A stretch of 46,589 nt of DNA from Desulfobulbaceae bacterium (GTDB lineage Bacteria > Desulfobacterota > Desulfobulbia > Desulfobulbales > VMSU01): positions 1 through 46,589 of the forward strand of contig VMSU01000084.1 of the NCBI GenBank assembly GCA_013792005.1, given 5' to 3'. The translations under genes and the position numbers were made by a program. Positions 31,713 through 41,263 of the stretch are shown here, piece after piece. The number at the start of each line of letters is the position of its first letter. Within the stretch, counting starts at the first letter, position 1. The notes beneath the pieces are model-generated. The model did not search any database. It had not been told where the DNA came from and was given only the letters and a program-made list of their open reading frames with translations.

Positions 31713-33824
31713 ATGCAATTGATACTTGCCCTCATCTCCCTCGGTGTTCTGACCATGACTCCGCTCATTTGGCGCTTCGCGCACAAGGGTGGCGGAGAAT
31801 TCATCGGGCTCTTGTCAGATGGCGGAGTGGGCATCCTGCTCTTTGTTCTGCTTCTCTGGATCCCCCGTTGGCTGCGGGTGGTTCTGGCATTGATCTGGAC
31901 TGGCTTTGTGATCGGCGCGGGGGAGTTGGTGACGGCAATGAGTCGTCTGCCTTCTTGGCAAGACCTGCACTACCTGGCCAATGCCGATTTTGTCAAGAAT
32001 ACCACGGCCAATTTTAACCTCTCGTCACCCGCCCTGGTCTGGGCGATGTCTCTTTCCGCCCTGCTGGTCTTTTTCCTGCCCTTGGCCAGACCAAAATGGC
32101 GATATGCCTTCCCTCTTCTTGTTTCAGGCATTGCCGTCCTGCTGTTCCATAATCACTTGAGCCTCCAGAACGATGATCAGAGCGTGGTCGCTCGCCACAA
32201 TGCCGTGCACTGGTTTATTATCGATGCCTTTATTACGCCGTCGCCATTTACCGCCGAGGATCTGGCTGACTACCATCTTCCCCAAGGACTGAATCAGTTC
32301 GATCTCGATGGCGCTCCCTTGCTGGTCAAGGGAACGGCCAAGAATGTCCTGATCATTACCCTTGAGGGGATCCCGGGCCTCTATTATCCTGAAATCAGCA
32401 AGGCCATGGGGGTTGATTCCTACAAGGTCTCCATGGACCGGCTGGCTGAGAGCACTCAAGGGGCTATGCTGATCCCCGACTTCACCGCCCATAGCCATCA
32501 GACCATCCGTGGCCTCTACGCCTTGCTGTGCGGCGACTTCAGCAAACAATCCTGGGATACGCCCAAGGCGGTGGAGTTGACCGGCAACCTGGATCGGGCC
32601 AAGGAGTGTCTGCCCGCTCAAATGGCCGAGCATGGTTGGGATACCCACTATCTGCAAGGGGCCGGGCTCTCCTTTATGGGCAAGGACCGCTTCATGCCCT
32701 TGGTTGGATTCCAAGAGGTCCATGGCAATGAGTGGTTTCAGGAGGCCAACCCTTATCCCTTTGAATGGGGGGTGATCGACTCGGTTTTCTTTCGTGGCGC
32801 ACGGGACTATATCGCCGGCCTTCAGAAGAAGGATCGGCCCTGGATGTTGACTCTGCTGACGGTCGGTACCCACCAACCGTACGCCGTGCCTGACGATATC
32901 GTTGCCAACTATCCTGACCGTCGGGCTGCCACCGTGGACCTGCTGGATCAGGCAGTAGCCGAATTTATCGAAGGTCTGCGCCAGGATGGGGTACTCAAGG
33001 ACACAGTGGTCATCATCACCTCCGACGAGTCTCATGGCTCGGAACTGGCCGATTGGGTCAGCAGTTGGGTGGTAGGGATCGTCCTTGCCCCGGAGGCAAG
33101 AGCGCTCCCGCGCCTTAAACAGGGGGGGTATGGTTTGGTGGACACCGAAGTCTCCATCCTTGATTACCTGGGGCTGCCAATCCCACGGGGAGTGGTCGGC
33201 CGAAGTCTTTTTCGTGACTACGCCACGCCGAGGGAGATGGTCTCCTACACCGCCTCCAAGCGTCGCTGGCACACGGTTGACAACTTTCGTTATGAGTGTT
33301 CTGACGATGGCCGTTGCCGGGTGGGTAAGGCAGACAGTCTGTTGGGGCCGCCACCGGCTGAGTTTCTGCGGGATAAGGAGGGGAGGAGGAATCCGATCTT
33401 TCTCATCGCCGCAACTCTGGACCACAAGCTTATTCCCCAACAGGGGGTACGGGTGCTGAAGTTCGCCAGTGGAGAGATTCGTCACCTGCCTGAGAAGATC
33501 AAGAATGAGTGGTCCGACAATCTGGTGGGTGCGCAATATCTCGATTTTCCGGCCGATTCCACGGTGCGTGTTTCAATTAGAGTGAAGGTGATTCAGGCGC
33601 CTGCGGAGGGGGTGCAGCTTAGGCTAGGATTTAAACAGTGGGAGGGGACCATCAAAAGCATTCAGCATCCCGGTTTTCCTCTCCTCCACGCCCAGGAGGA
33701 AGGAAAGCTTGATTTCTCCTTTGACAACCAGGAGGCCCGTCAGTCTTTTTCCTTTCATCTCCTGGGGGAGGGCAAGGGCGCGAGCATTCAGATGGAGAGG
33801 TTTGACGTTACCATTGAAAACTGA
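31713..33824 (+). CDS. LTA-synthase/OpgB-like membrane phosphotransferase (sulfatase superfamily)
   Basis: A 703-residue protein with four to five N-terminal membrane helices (residues 1-150) and an alkaline-phosphatase-superfamily domain (about 205-530). Metal and catalytic residues are visible: Glu218 in ITLEGIPG, Thr264 in HSHQTIRG as the expected nucleophile, Asp438 and His441 in TSDESHG. The C-terminal ~150 residues form an extra beta-rich region I cannot assign. Relatives transfer phosphoglycerol or phosphoethanolamine from phospholipids to glycans (MdoB/OpgB, LtaS, EptA). Lying next to a glucan synthase, phosphoglycerol transfer to beta-glucan is a fair inference. It starts 48 bases after the GH-A-like gene in the same direction. 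Confidence 0.85.
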   Translation: MQLILALISLGVLTMTPLIWRFAHKGGGEFIGLLSDGGVGILLFVLLLWIPRWLRVVLALIWTGFVIGAGELVTAMSRLPSWQDLHYLANADFVKNTTANFNLSSPALVWAMSLSALLVFFLPLARPKWRYAFPLLVSGIAVLLFHNHLSLQNDDQSVVARHNAVHWFIIDAFITPSPFTAEDLADYHLPQGLNQFDLDGAPLLVKGTAKNVLIITLEGIPGLYYPEISKAMGVDSYKVSMDRLAESTQGAMLIPDFTAHSHQTIRGLYALLCGDFSKQSWDTPKAVELTGNLDRAKECLPAQMAEHGWDTHYLQGAGLSFMGKDRFMPLVGFQEVHGNEWFQEANPYPFEWGVIDSVFFRGARDYIAGLQKKDRPWMLTLLTVGTHQPYAVPDDIVANYPDRRAATVDLLDQAVAEFIEGLRQDGVLKDTVVIITSDESHGSELADWVSSWVVGIVLAPEARALPRLKQGGYGLVDTEVSILDYLGLPIPRGVVGRSLFRDYATPREMVSYTASKRRWHTVDNFRYECSDDGRCRVGKADSLLGPPPAEFLRDKEGRRNPIFLIAATLDHKLIPQQGVRVLKFASGEIRHLPEKIKNEWSDNLVGAQYLDFPADSTVRVSIRVKVIQAPAEGVQLRLGFKQWEGTIKSIQHPGFPLLHAQEEGKLDFSFDNQEARQSFSFHLLGEGKGASIQMERFDVTIEN

Positions 33825-33836
33825 AGTGGCGTGGCG

Positions 33837-35597
33837 TTACTCGGAGGCATGGGCCATTAGCCGCAGATAATCGTCATGTCGAGCCATCCGGTCGTCGAGG
33901 AGCTTGTTTTCCACAAAGCCGCAGGTGTGTTCCTGGCAGTATGCCCCATTGGTGACATAGTTCATCACCATGGCTGGTACATCGTAATGATGGATGGTGG
34001 CATGTTTTTTTGCTTTGCCGTCTTCGATGATCAGGATGCGGTTCATCTGGAGGCTCTCGTCCGTATTGTCGAGATAGTGCAGTTTCTTATAACTCTTGCG
34101 GCCAAACTGTCCAGGAGGGATATGGTCGCTGATCAGAATGATTAAGCTCTGTTCATCAAGTTCAATCAGTTGGCTGACGTAATCGGCAACCGCTTTGGAG
34201 CGGTAAAAGATCTGGTTGGCTGCTCGTTCCAACTGCGGGTCTTTGAAAGGGGAGAGCATTTTTAACACCGGAGGCCGTTTCTGTTCGTTCAATAGATGTG
34301 GGAAATGGCCGTAGACGGTCAAGACATAGTTAAACAGCGGCGGTCTGTCCTTATCCAGGAGCAATGGGGTAATAAATTCCAGGTTCTGAGAGAATAACTC
34401 ACTGTCAAACATATATTCCATCTCGTCTTTGGTGTCGCCGCGCGACAGATACGTGTCACTGCCGTTGACATATTCGCGGGGGAAATATATTTCGTCAAAA
34501 CCAATGCCCTGATAGGCATTGGGCGTGTTGAAGAAACTTGGATTATAGGCGTTTGAGGCTATCGTTTGATAGCCGGCAAGCCGCAACTGTCCTGGCAGAC
34601 AATAGGCCTGTGCCCCGGTGAACCCATTGAATTCCACCCCGGTCAATTCTTCAAAGGCGGGGACACCGCACAGCACTTCGAATTCCGCCTGGGATGTTTT
34701 GCCGCCGACAACCGGAGAAATGGAAAATCCCATTTTGTTGCCTGCTAGTTTCTTGAAACTCGGGTGGAAGGGGTCCTTGGTATACTTGGCGTTTTTAAAC
34801 AGGGTTGGGTCGATAAAACCTTCCAGAACCACTAGATGCACATTGCGATTGTTGCTGTTGGTGTGTATCCAGGTGGCTAGTTGCTGGGCCTGCCGGTCGT
34901 ACTGGGGACGATCCCGGAAGGCTTTGGTTTTGGCCTGGGCAATCTTGCGTTCCGCCTCCCTGTACAGCAGCATCATAAAGCGGCCGTTGTTTTCCGCGCT
35001 GACCGCATCCGACCAGAAAACGATTTCCCGTCCGATCTTTCGATACGTAGTTGTGTAGTGTTCCGGATAGAATTCGGCCACACCGATCAGTAAGGTAATG
35101 GGCAAAGCTCCTACCATAATAGGCCAAAACCTCCGGTAATTAATAAACCAGAGAAAGAAACTTAAGGGGGCAGCTACGGTAGTGATCAGCAGCGCGATAT
35201 GCTTAAGTGTCAGCACCTTGAGCAGTTCCGGGAGTTCGGCCTGCTCGGAAAGGCGAAGGACATTACTGTACATCAGGTAATAGAGATCCTGTCCTACATA
35301 AGCGAGCAGGATCGGGATGGCCGCCAGCAACGGTTGCCAGCGGGATGGCCGTAAAATCATATTGCAGTAGCAGTAGAGGTAGACTAGACAGGCCAATTCA
35401 AGATACTGCTTGCTCAGGGCGAGGTCTCCTTCCCTGTTAATAAACACCAGGCCACGCAGACTTCCCAAGGACTTGGCCAGTAGAGAGTAGATGAACACGC
35501 CCAGGAGAAAGGCGGTATAGCGGTTGATAAACAGGTACGCGGCTTTGCCTTGAATGAGGCGTGCATTGAGCGCAATTGTTGTGGAAAAATCATTCAT
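33837..35597 (-). CDS. Second LTA-synthase-like membrane phosphotransferase
   Basis: A 586-residue protein with about five N-terminal membrane helices and a sulfatase-fold catalytic domain. It shows the LtaS-type sites: Glu259 in VVLEGFIDP, Thr301 in GGKTSQAEFEVLCG (the nucleophile motif of lipoteichoic-acid synthases) and Asp491-His492 in ISDHIPPG. It is only distantly similar to the convergent protein at 31713-33824, whose stop lies 12 bases away, so the two are not a recent duplication. It probably transfers a phospho-alcohol head group at the periplasmic face. Acceptor and donor are inferred from the glucan-synthase context. Confidence 0.85.
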   Translation of the reverse strand: MNDFSTTIALNARLIQGKAAYLFINRYTAFLLGVFIYSLLAKSLGSLRGLVFINREGDLALSKQYLELACLVYLYCYCNMILRPSRWQPLLAAIPILLAYVGQDLYYLMYSNVLRLSEQAELPELLKVLTLKHIALLITTVAAPLSFFLWFINYRRFWPIMVGALPITLLIGVAEFYPEHYTTTYRKIGREIVFWSDAVSAENNGRFMMLLYREAERKIAQAKTKAFRDRPQYDRQAQQLATWIHTNSNNRNVHLVVLEGFIDPTLFKNAKYTKDPFHPSFKKLAGNKMGFSISPVVGGKTSQAEFEVLCGVPAFEELTGVEFNGFTGAQAYCLPGQLRLAGYQTIASNAYNPSFFNTPNAYQGIGFDEIYFPREYVNGSDTYLSRGDTKDEMEYMFDSELFSQNLEFITPLLLDKDRPPLFNYVLTVYGHFPHLLNEQKRPPVLKMLSPFKDPQLERAANQIFYRSKAVADYVSQLIELDEQSLIILISDHIPPGQFGRKSYKKLHYLDNTDESLQMNRILIIEDGKAKKHATIHHYDVPAMVMNYVTNGAYCQEHTCGFVENKLLDDRMARHDDYLRLMAHASE

Positions 35598-35977
35598 CGT
35601 TGCTGGTGTGCTAATGTTTGGTGAAGTGAGTTAGAAGTACGGGAGAATAATCCCGGAAGAGGGCGATGATGATAGGTAATCGCATTTCAGGGGGAAAGAT
35701 TCGGATTGGCGGTTAGTGAAGGAGATGGCGTCTGCAAAGAATCGACATCGAGACTGCTAGAGCCGGCATTTAGAGTGACTCGTTATTTCGCTCCCTCTCT
35801 TTTTATGTGTGACCAGTGATGATCTTAAAGGAAAGCGTAAAAAGGTTAGCCGAATCCATCATGGAAATCAATCTCTTTCTGGTGTGTCGGTTTGGATGTG
35901 TATAGTTTCAGAGGAAACGGTCGTACGGCAATCTTTGGCAGCATATATTACCCTATAGTTGAGTGGATCAAGACCAT
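35598..35977. other. Divergent intergenic region, no gene seen
   Basis: About 380 bases separate the minus-strand phosphotransferase from the plus-strand acyltransferase. A 28-codon frame begins at 35819 but lacks a ribosome-binding site. I see no convincing promoter pair, repeat or structured RNA; promoters for both genes are expected here. Confidence 0.5.
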
Positions 35978-37051
35978 ATGATAGACCATGATTCGTCACG
36001 ACGGATTAAGCTGCTTCGTTTTCCCCCGATAATCGGGATTCTCTATATCCATGCCTATAACACGACCATTGCATTCGCCGGTGTGACTCTCGGTAGATCC
36101 GACACCAATGCTGTGACTAACTTTATTAGGGTCTTGATCTCACAGTGTCTCGCGCGGATAGCGGTGCCCATCTTTTTTTTACTGGCAGGTTATCTCTTTT
36201 TCACCTATTTCAAGTGGTCGCGACAGGTATACCTACACAAGCTCAGAACCAGATTTCGGAGCTTGTTCATCCCTTTTTTTCTTTGGAATTTAGTCGTGCT
36301 GACCATTGTTGTGCTGAGCCAGACCCTCCCGGCGGTCCAGCCCTATTTCCCTGAGGGAGCCCCTTTGGCAGCGACCCATAATGCCTTTTCGTATCTTGAT
36401 GCCATGCTGGGCCTCACCAGATACCCCATCGCTTATCATATGTGGTTCATCCGCGATCTTATATTTTTGGCTCTGCTGGCGCCTGTCATCGTCGTTGTGT
36501 TACGATTTGCCGCCCTGCCGTTTTTTGGGGTGATGTATCTTTGTTGGGTTACTGAAAGCTGGCCAGTTATTGCTCCGGGTGCGGTGGGAGTGTTGTTTTT
36601 TTCCGGTGGGGCGTTTTTGGGCATCAAGGGGAAAAGCCTGTTCGCCCTTGATCGGTTTGGGCCTCTAGCTCTGTTTGCCTCTCTACCGATCATGGTGGCC
36701 GATACCATCTGGAACTCGGCCTGGTTCAATATTTACCTTCATCGTACCGGGCTGATTATCGAGGTTGTTGCGACTCTCTATGCCACCAAGTTGGTAGCTC
36801 GTCATGAAGGTTTGAGTAATTTTATAATCACGCTCGGTGGTACCAGTTTTTTCGTGTATGCAGCCCATGAACCGCTGCTGGGGATTGTACGGACGCTGGC
36901 CTATCAATATGTGCCGTTGACCGGTCCCTACACTATGCTGTTGCTCTACCTGGTAATTCCGTTGATGGTAGTGGTGGCGCTTGTTTTGTTACACCGGGGA
37001 CTGGCCACTATCTGTCCACAGGCTCTCAATCTTATCACTGGAGGGAGATAG
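35978..37051 (+). CDS. Acyltransferase-3 family membrane protein (OpgC-like possibility)
   Basis: A 357-residue polytopic membrane protein of the acyltransferase-3 family. The family pattern is present: IIGILYIHAYN with the conserved His, ARIAVPIFFLLAGYLFF, the RFRSLFIPFFLWN segment and MWFIRDLIFLALLAPV. The ATG at 35978 is preferred; a GTG at 35963 is also in frame and neither has a clear ribosome-binding site. OpgC, which succinylates periplasmic glucans, belongs to this family, so with the glucan synthase and two phosphotransferases nearby this may be a glucan acylase. That role is inference; other sugar acceptors are possible. Confidence 0.85.
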   Translation: MIDHDSSRRIKLLRFPPIIGILYIHAYNTTIAFAGVTLGRSDTNAVTNFIRVLISQCLARIAVPIFFLLAGYLFFTYFKWSRQVYLHKLRTRFRSLFIPFFLWNLVVLTIVVLSQTLPAVQPYFPEGAPLAATHNAFSYLDAMLGLTRYPIAYHMWFIRDLIFLALLAPVIVVVLRFAALPFFGVMYLCWVTESWPVIAPGAVGVLFFSGGAFLGIKGKSLFALDRFGPLALFASLPIMVADTIWNSAWFNIYLHRTGLIIEVVATLYATKLVARHEGLSNFIITLGGTSFFVYAAHEPLLGIVRTLAYQYVPLTGPYTMLLLYLVIPLMVVVALVLLHRGLATICPQALNLITGGR

Positions 37052-37077
37052 TTGGCGTAGTCCGGGGCGGGGCAACC

Positions 37078-38424
37078 TTATTTGCTCGCAGGATGTTTTC
37101 GATCATAATCTCTCGGCCTGTGACAGGCCACCACACAAGTGCCACCAGTGGCGGTTTTGGTATATTTGATCTTGATCATCATCGCGCCTTTGCCAAAAGC
37201 AACGGATTGTTTGATGAGTTTTTTCTGGCGCGCGCCATGCGGTTCATGACAGACTTTGCAGCTTCTGCCATTGGTTGGTTTGACAACATGCGAGTAGTGG
37301 AGATTGGTATCGCCATCTCTGAATTGGGTCTCTTCCTTAGTGGCACGTTGGTTGGCCATCATCGTTTTGTTGTGGCAGCCGAAACAGAGTTGATAAAGAT
37401 CTTCTTGGTATCGACTGGAGAATTTGTCCGAGAATTTTTGGGTTAGCAGTTTTGGTCTTGTTGAACCATGGACTTCATGGCAGACAGTGCAGCCTTGAGT
37501 TTTCACCGGGTCATGTATTGAAACAGTGTTGGTAAGTTCTTTTTTTATCTCTTCATGACAGTCTAAACAGATGGTCTGGGGTTTGTCCGAAAGTAGTTTG
37601 GCCGATTCGCTGGCATGGGGATCATGGCAGGCCGTACAGGGCTCGTCGGAGACCGGTGTATGTGGATACTTTGCACTTTTGGCCATCTTGACCAATTCAG
37701 GATTGATCTCTTGATGACACTCGAAACAGAGTTCGGCTTGCGAGTCGTTTTTTAACAGGGATTTTGCTGTTGAGCTGTGAGGGGCATGACAGGCCAGGCA
37801 GCCTTCATCCTGAAGCGGTGGGTGTACGACCGGTTTGCTCAGAAGTTCCTTCTTGTCATCATGGCAGTCAAAACAGAGAGTGTTAGCCGGGGTCTTCAGT
37901 AAGGATTTATTGTTTGACGAGTGAGGATTGTGACAGGCCGTGCATTCACCATCGGCCACTGGACTGTGTTGGAAGGTCTTGGTCATCTCAGCGGTTTCGT
38001 GACACTCAAAGCAGAGTTCGGACACCTGTTTACTTTTGAGGAAGACTTTATTGGCGCCGCCGTGAGGTGAATGGCAGGCCAAGCACTCTCCTTCCTGGAC
38101 CGGGGGGTGAATCGCGCTGCCATTATTTACTTTGTCATGACACTCATAGCAGAAGGGTCCCTTTGATTCAGGGAGGTGGAAGGCCTTGAAGCTGGCCGGT
38201 TTAGCTTGGTGTCGGGCGACATCCTCCTCCTTGGCCAGATGACACGCCTCACACTCTCCGGATTCTACCGGGTTGTGCAGTTTGGCAAACCCGATGATGT
38301 TGGCATGACAGCTGCCATTGGCGCAGCCGCCGGCCTGAGCCTCAATGCCACCCCTCCCCAGTAAGATCAGTAAGCAGCAAATCAAGGAGACAAAAACTGG
38401 ACGAGGAGAGAAAAGTGATTGCAT
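37078..38424 (-). CDS. Periplasmic multihaem c-type cytochrome, 13 CXXCH motifs plus two variant motifs
   Basis: A 448-residue exported protein (signal peptide FVSLICCLLILLGRGGIEAQA). It contains 13 CXXCH haem-attachment sites, arranged mostly as doubled motifs: a PVxxGECxACHxPH unit followed about 25 residues later by LCFxCH, repeated five times. This is the doubled-CXXCH (cytochrome c3/c7-like) family. Two further sites have unusual spacing: CANGSCH (CX4CH) just after the signal peptide and CVVACH (CX3CH) near the C-terminus, so up to 15 haems may be bound. Numerous extra His residues could be distal ligands. It is likely an electron carrier between inner-membrane and outer-membrane redox systems. 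It has its own promoter and no cytochrome partner nearby. Confidence 0.93.
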   Translation of the reverse strand: MQSLFSPRPVFVSLICCLLILLGRGGIEAQAGGCANGSCHANIIGFAKLHNPVESGECEACHLAKEEDVARHQAKPASFKAFHLPESKGPFCYECHDKVNNGSAIHPPVQEGECLACHSPHGGANKVFLKSKQVSELCFECHETAEMTKTFQHSPVADGECTACHNPHSSNNKSLLKTPANTLCFDCHDDKKELLSKPVVHPPLQDEGCLACHAPHSSTAKSLLKNDSQAELCFECHQEINPELVKMAKSAKYPHTPVSDEPCTACHDPHASESAKLLSDKPQTICLDCHEEIKKELTNTVSIHDPVKTQGCTVCHEVHGSTRPKLLTQKFSDKFSSRYQEDLYQLCFGCHNKTMMANQRATKEETQFRDGDTNLHYSHVVKPTNGRSCKVCHEPHGARQKKLIKQSVAFGKGAMMIKIKYTKTATGGTCVVACHRPRDYDRKHPASK

Positions 38425-38578
38425 AAGAGGGTCTCTGGGAAATTTAATGATTTAAGCTATTGTTAGTTCACCGCGCATTGAGTTGCGCGCTAGGTGAGTT
38501 TAGGGGCTGTCACGATATGGCGTGTGCAATGCTGATCGCTCCTTTCCGGCTCTTACTGTGAAGTATGACATTGGGTAA

Positions 38579-38607
38579 ATGATATATAGAATTATTGTTG
38601 AAGTCAA
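38579..38607 (-). promoter_or_regulatory. Promoter candidate for the multihaem cytochrome
   Basis: On the minus strand TTGACT (38607-38602) and TATCAT (38584-38579) are separated by 17 bases. The start would be near 38572, giving a leader of about 147 bases. That leader contains an imperfect hairpin near 38467-38493 (GCGCA/TGCGC core). I looked for a cyclic-dinucleotide riboswitch and saw no match to its conserved core. Confidence 0.5.
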
Positions 38608-38639
38608 ATTTTTCCCCGTGAGTTCTGTCAAAGATAACG

Positions 38640-41225
38640 TTATGATTTTTTTCTCGGTTGTGCTCGGGCAGTGGCTTTTGCCTCCCATGGGTCATCTGGC
38701 CAGACGTGTTTGGGGTAGCGGCCTTTCAGTTCTTTCTTGACCTCGGGGTAGGTGGTGTTCCAGAAGCCACTCAGGTCTTGAGTGATCTGGATCGGTCGCT
38801 GGGCAGGAGAGAGCAAGTGGAGAGTTACCGCAATCTGTCCCCTGGCTACTTTCGGTGTTTCAGAGAGTCCGAACATCTCCTGGAGGCGGACGGCCAAGAT
38901 CGGCGCTTCGCCGGGGATGTATCGCAAGGGCAGACGAGAGCCGCTGGGGGCTTCGATATGGGTGGGGGCCTCGGCGTTTAGTCGCTGGAGTTGATTCCAG
39001 TCGAGTAATCCTTGGAATATCGTCAAAAGATTCAGTCGGGCCAGATGTTGCTTGCGGCTCATGTGGTCAAGGTAGGGGCTGAGCCAGTAGAGGTCAGCGA
39101 TCAGGGTGTCGTCAGACAGGTTAGGCCATCCTTGGTCTGGCTGCCAGTAGCGCAGAGATTCGACTCTGGCCCGGAAGGTAATCGCCTCTTTGGTCCAGGG
39201 CAGGACTGAGAGCCCCAGTTTTCTGATCCCTTCGCTCAGGGCCGAACGGGTAGCCTCACGGGGAGAAGATGATAAGGGGCGCTCGTCGAGTACCAGAGAC
39301 AGTAGGCGTTCTTGATGGCAGCTTACCACGGCCTCTTGCGCGACATCCCAGTAGACCGCATCGTCAGTGGTGATGTGATCGTTCAAGCGCTGCCTGATAG
39401 CATCAATGCTTACTTGTGCCGCTAGATAGACCCGTCCCTCGGTTTGACCGGCATCCAGGGTTGCGGCGACCAGATACGGGCTACCGCAGAGGGAGTCGTC
39501 TTCCGGTAAACGCACCCCGCGGCCAGTTGCTAGCCGGTAGTGAGTATGACCGCCGGGTCGAAGTTGAGCAATTCGGTCGGGATAGGCTAAGGTGAGAAGT
39601 TCCCCGGCAGTGGTGTGATCATTAGGTTGACGGTTTGGTCGTTGAGGATCGGGAAGCAGACGATGCAGTTGTTTTGCCGCCGCATCGACCCTGGCGCAGG
39701 CCCCGAGGTCTGCACCAAGCGCTAGTGCGGTCGTTTTGTCTCGTAGCCTGAAGGTGGCCAAGGCCTGTATTCTGGTGTCGATGTCAATTGACCGAGGCGT
39801 CATTGTTGATATTGAGCGGTTTCTTGGGAGAATGTCCCGTTCGGTGAGCAGGGCGGCGATATCACAGGCCATAGACACCGAGTTGCCGGCGGCAAGGATC
39901 ATTCGGGCCAAACGCGGGTGGACCGGCAGTCGAGACATTCGGTGTCCTAAAGGAGTGATTCGTCTTTGGTTGTCTAGACCGTCCAAAAGGATCAGCAGGT
40001 CTGCTGCCGCAGCATAATGGCCAGAAGGTGGCGGGTCAAGCCAGCGTAGGGATGTCGGCGAGGCGACTCCCCAGGCTGCGAGGTCAAGGGTCAGGGGGGC
40101 GAGGTCGGCATCAAGGATCTCCGGGCGGCCATGGGTGGGCAGAGTGCTATTTTCACTCTCATTCCACAGTCGGTAGCAGATCCCTTCACATACACGTCCG
40201 GCCCGGCCCCGCCGCTGTTCCGCTGCTGCTTGTGAGACGCGGACAGTGACGAGTTTGGACAAGCCGCTGTTGGGATCAAAGCGAGAGATTCGGCTCCATC
40301 CGGAATCGATCACCACCCGCACGCCTTCGATGGTCAGACTGGTCTCGGCGATGGCGGTCGAGAGGATTAATCGACGCTCACCGCCAGGGAGATAGCGAAC
40401 GGTTTGGTCTTGCACGGTTTTGGGCAGGTCGCCGGAGAGAGGGAGGATATTGATGGCGTTGTGTTTCAACTCTTCCTTGATGTGGGCGGTGCAACGGCGG
40501 ATCTCTTCTGTGCCGGGGAGGAAGGCCAGGATATCGCCATGTTCGTTTTCGATGGCGTGATAGATGGCTGCGGTTACGGCATCAAGCAGGCGATGGATGC
40601 TGTATTCGTTCCCAGGCCCGGATGTCTGGCCGCGGCGGAGTGGACCATGAGTGGGCCGGTAGTGGACTGTGACCGGGTAGGACTGGCCTGCTCCTGTAAC
40701 TATTGCCGGATTATGTAAAAAGGTGGTTAGCCCTTCGATGTCCAGGGTAGCAGACATGATCAGAACTTTCAGGTCGTTGCGCAGGCTGTCGATGACGTCG
40801 AGGCACAGGGACAAGGCCAGGTCTGCGTGGATGCTTCGTTCGTGAAATTCATCGAAGACAACAAGTTTGACCCCGGTAAGTTCCGGGTCACTCTGTAGGC
40901 GGCGGGTAAGGATTCCCTCGGTGACCACCTCGATACGGGTCGCAGCCGAGACTTGGCTGTCGAAACGGACCCGGTAGCCTATGGTTTGTCCGACCGCTTC
41001 ATTCAGCATTTCAGCCATGCGGGATGCTGCCATGCGGGCGGCAAGACGGCGGGGTTCGAGGATCAGGATGGATTCGTCGCCGAGCCACTTTGCTCCTAGT
41101 AGGGCCAGGGGGACGCCAGTGGTCTTGCCGGAACCGGGTGGGGCGGCGAGGATTACTGTCTGATTGTGCTCAAGCGCCGCAAACAATTGTGGCAGGCAGG
41201 AGAGGATGGGGAGTTTTTGGGGCAT
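38640..41225 (-). CDS. hrpB: ATP-dependent helicase HrpB
   Basis: An 861-residue DEAH-box-type helicase. Walker A is APPGSGKTTGVP (residues 29-40), Walker B is VVFDEFHERS, motif III is MSATLD, and motif VI is QRRGRAGRV. The C-terminal region carries the HrpB-specific end, including GRYPKHVWPDDPWEA. Family members are about 800-850 residues, so this is full length. HrpB's cellular substrate is poorly known; it is a putative RNA helicase. It follows the Rieske gene by 38 bases in the same direction and may share its transcript. Confidence 0.96.
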   Translation of the reverse strand: MPQKLPILSCLPQLFAALEHNQTVILAAPPGSGKTTGVPLALLGAKWLGDESILILEPRRLAARMAASRMAEMLNEAVGQTIGYRVRFDSQVSAATRIEVVTEGILTRRLQSDPELTGVKLVVFDEFHERSIHADLALSLCLDVIDSLRNDLKVLIMSATLDIEGLTTFLHNPAIVTGAGQSYPVTVHYRPTHGPLRRGQTSGPGNEYSIHRLLDAVTAAIYHAIENEHGDILAFLPGTEEIRRCTAHIKEELKHNAINILPLSGDLPKTVQDQTVRYLPGGERRLILSTAIAETSLTIEGVRVVIDSGWSRISRFDPNSGLSKLVTVRVSQAAAEQRRGRAGRVCEGICYRLWNESENSTLPTHGRPEILDADLAPLTLDLAAWGVASPTSLRWLDPPPSGHYAAAADLLILLDGLDNQRRITPLGHRMSRLPVHPRLARMILAAGNSVSMACDIAALLTERDILPRNRSISTMTPRSIDIDTRIQALATFRLRDKTTALALGADLGACARVDAAAKQLHRLLPDPQRPNRQPNDHTTAGELLTLAYPDRIAQLRPGGHTHYRLATGRGVRLPEDDSLCGSPYLVAATLDAGQTEGRVYLAAQVSIDAIRQRLNDHITTDDAVYWDVAQEAVVSCHQERLLSLVLDERPLSSSPREATRSALSEGIRKLGLSVLPWTKEAITFRARVESLRYWQPDQGWPNLSDDTLIADLYWLSPYLDHMSRKQHLARLNLLTIFQGLLDWNQLQRLNAEAPTHIEAPSGSRLPLRYIPGEAPILAVRLQEMFGLSETPKVARGQIAVTLHLLSPAQRPIQITQDLSGFWNTTYPEVKKELKGRYPKHVWPDDPWEAKATARAQPRKKS

Positions 41226-41263
41226 GGTTGGGCCGGGTGGAGGAGTTGATTCGTCCTCGGGGT

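Noticed and set aside
32124-33536. 470-codon open frame antisense to the phosphotransferase gene
   Set aside because: It mirrors a gene with intact catalytic motifs on the plus strand; the antisense product has no protein-like features and arises from codon bias.
35819-35905. 28-codon open frame in the intergenic region before the acyltransferase
   Set aside because: No ribosome-binding site and no recognisable sequence features.
38425-38578. Possible cyclic-dinucleotide (GEMM-type) riboswitch in the cytochrome leader
   Set aside because: The conserved core of that riboswitch could not be found; only an imperfect hairpin is present.
38500-38695. Two short minus-strand open frames between hrpB and the cytochrome
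   Set aside because: They overlap each other and the cytochrome promoter, and have no protein-like character.
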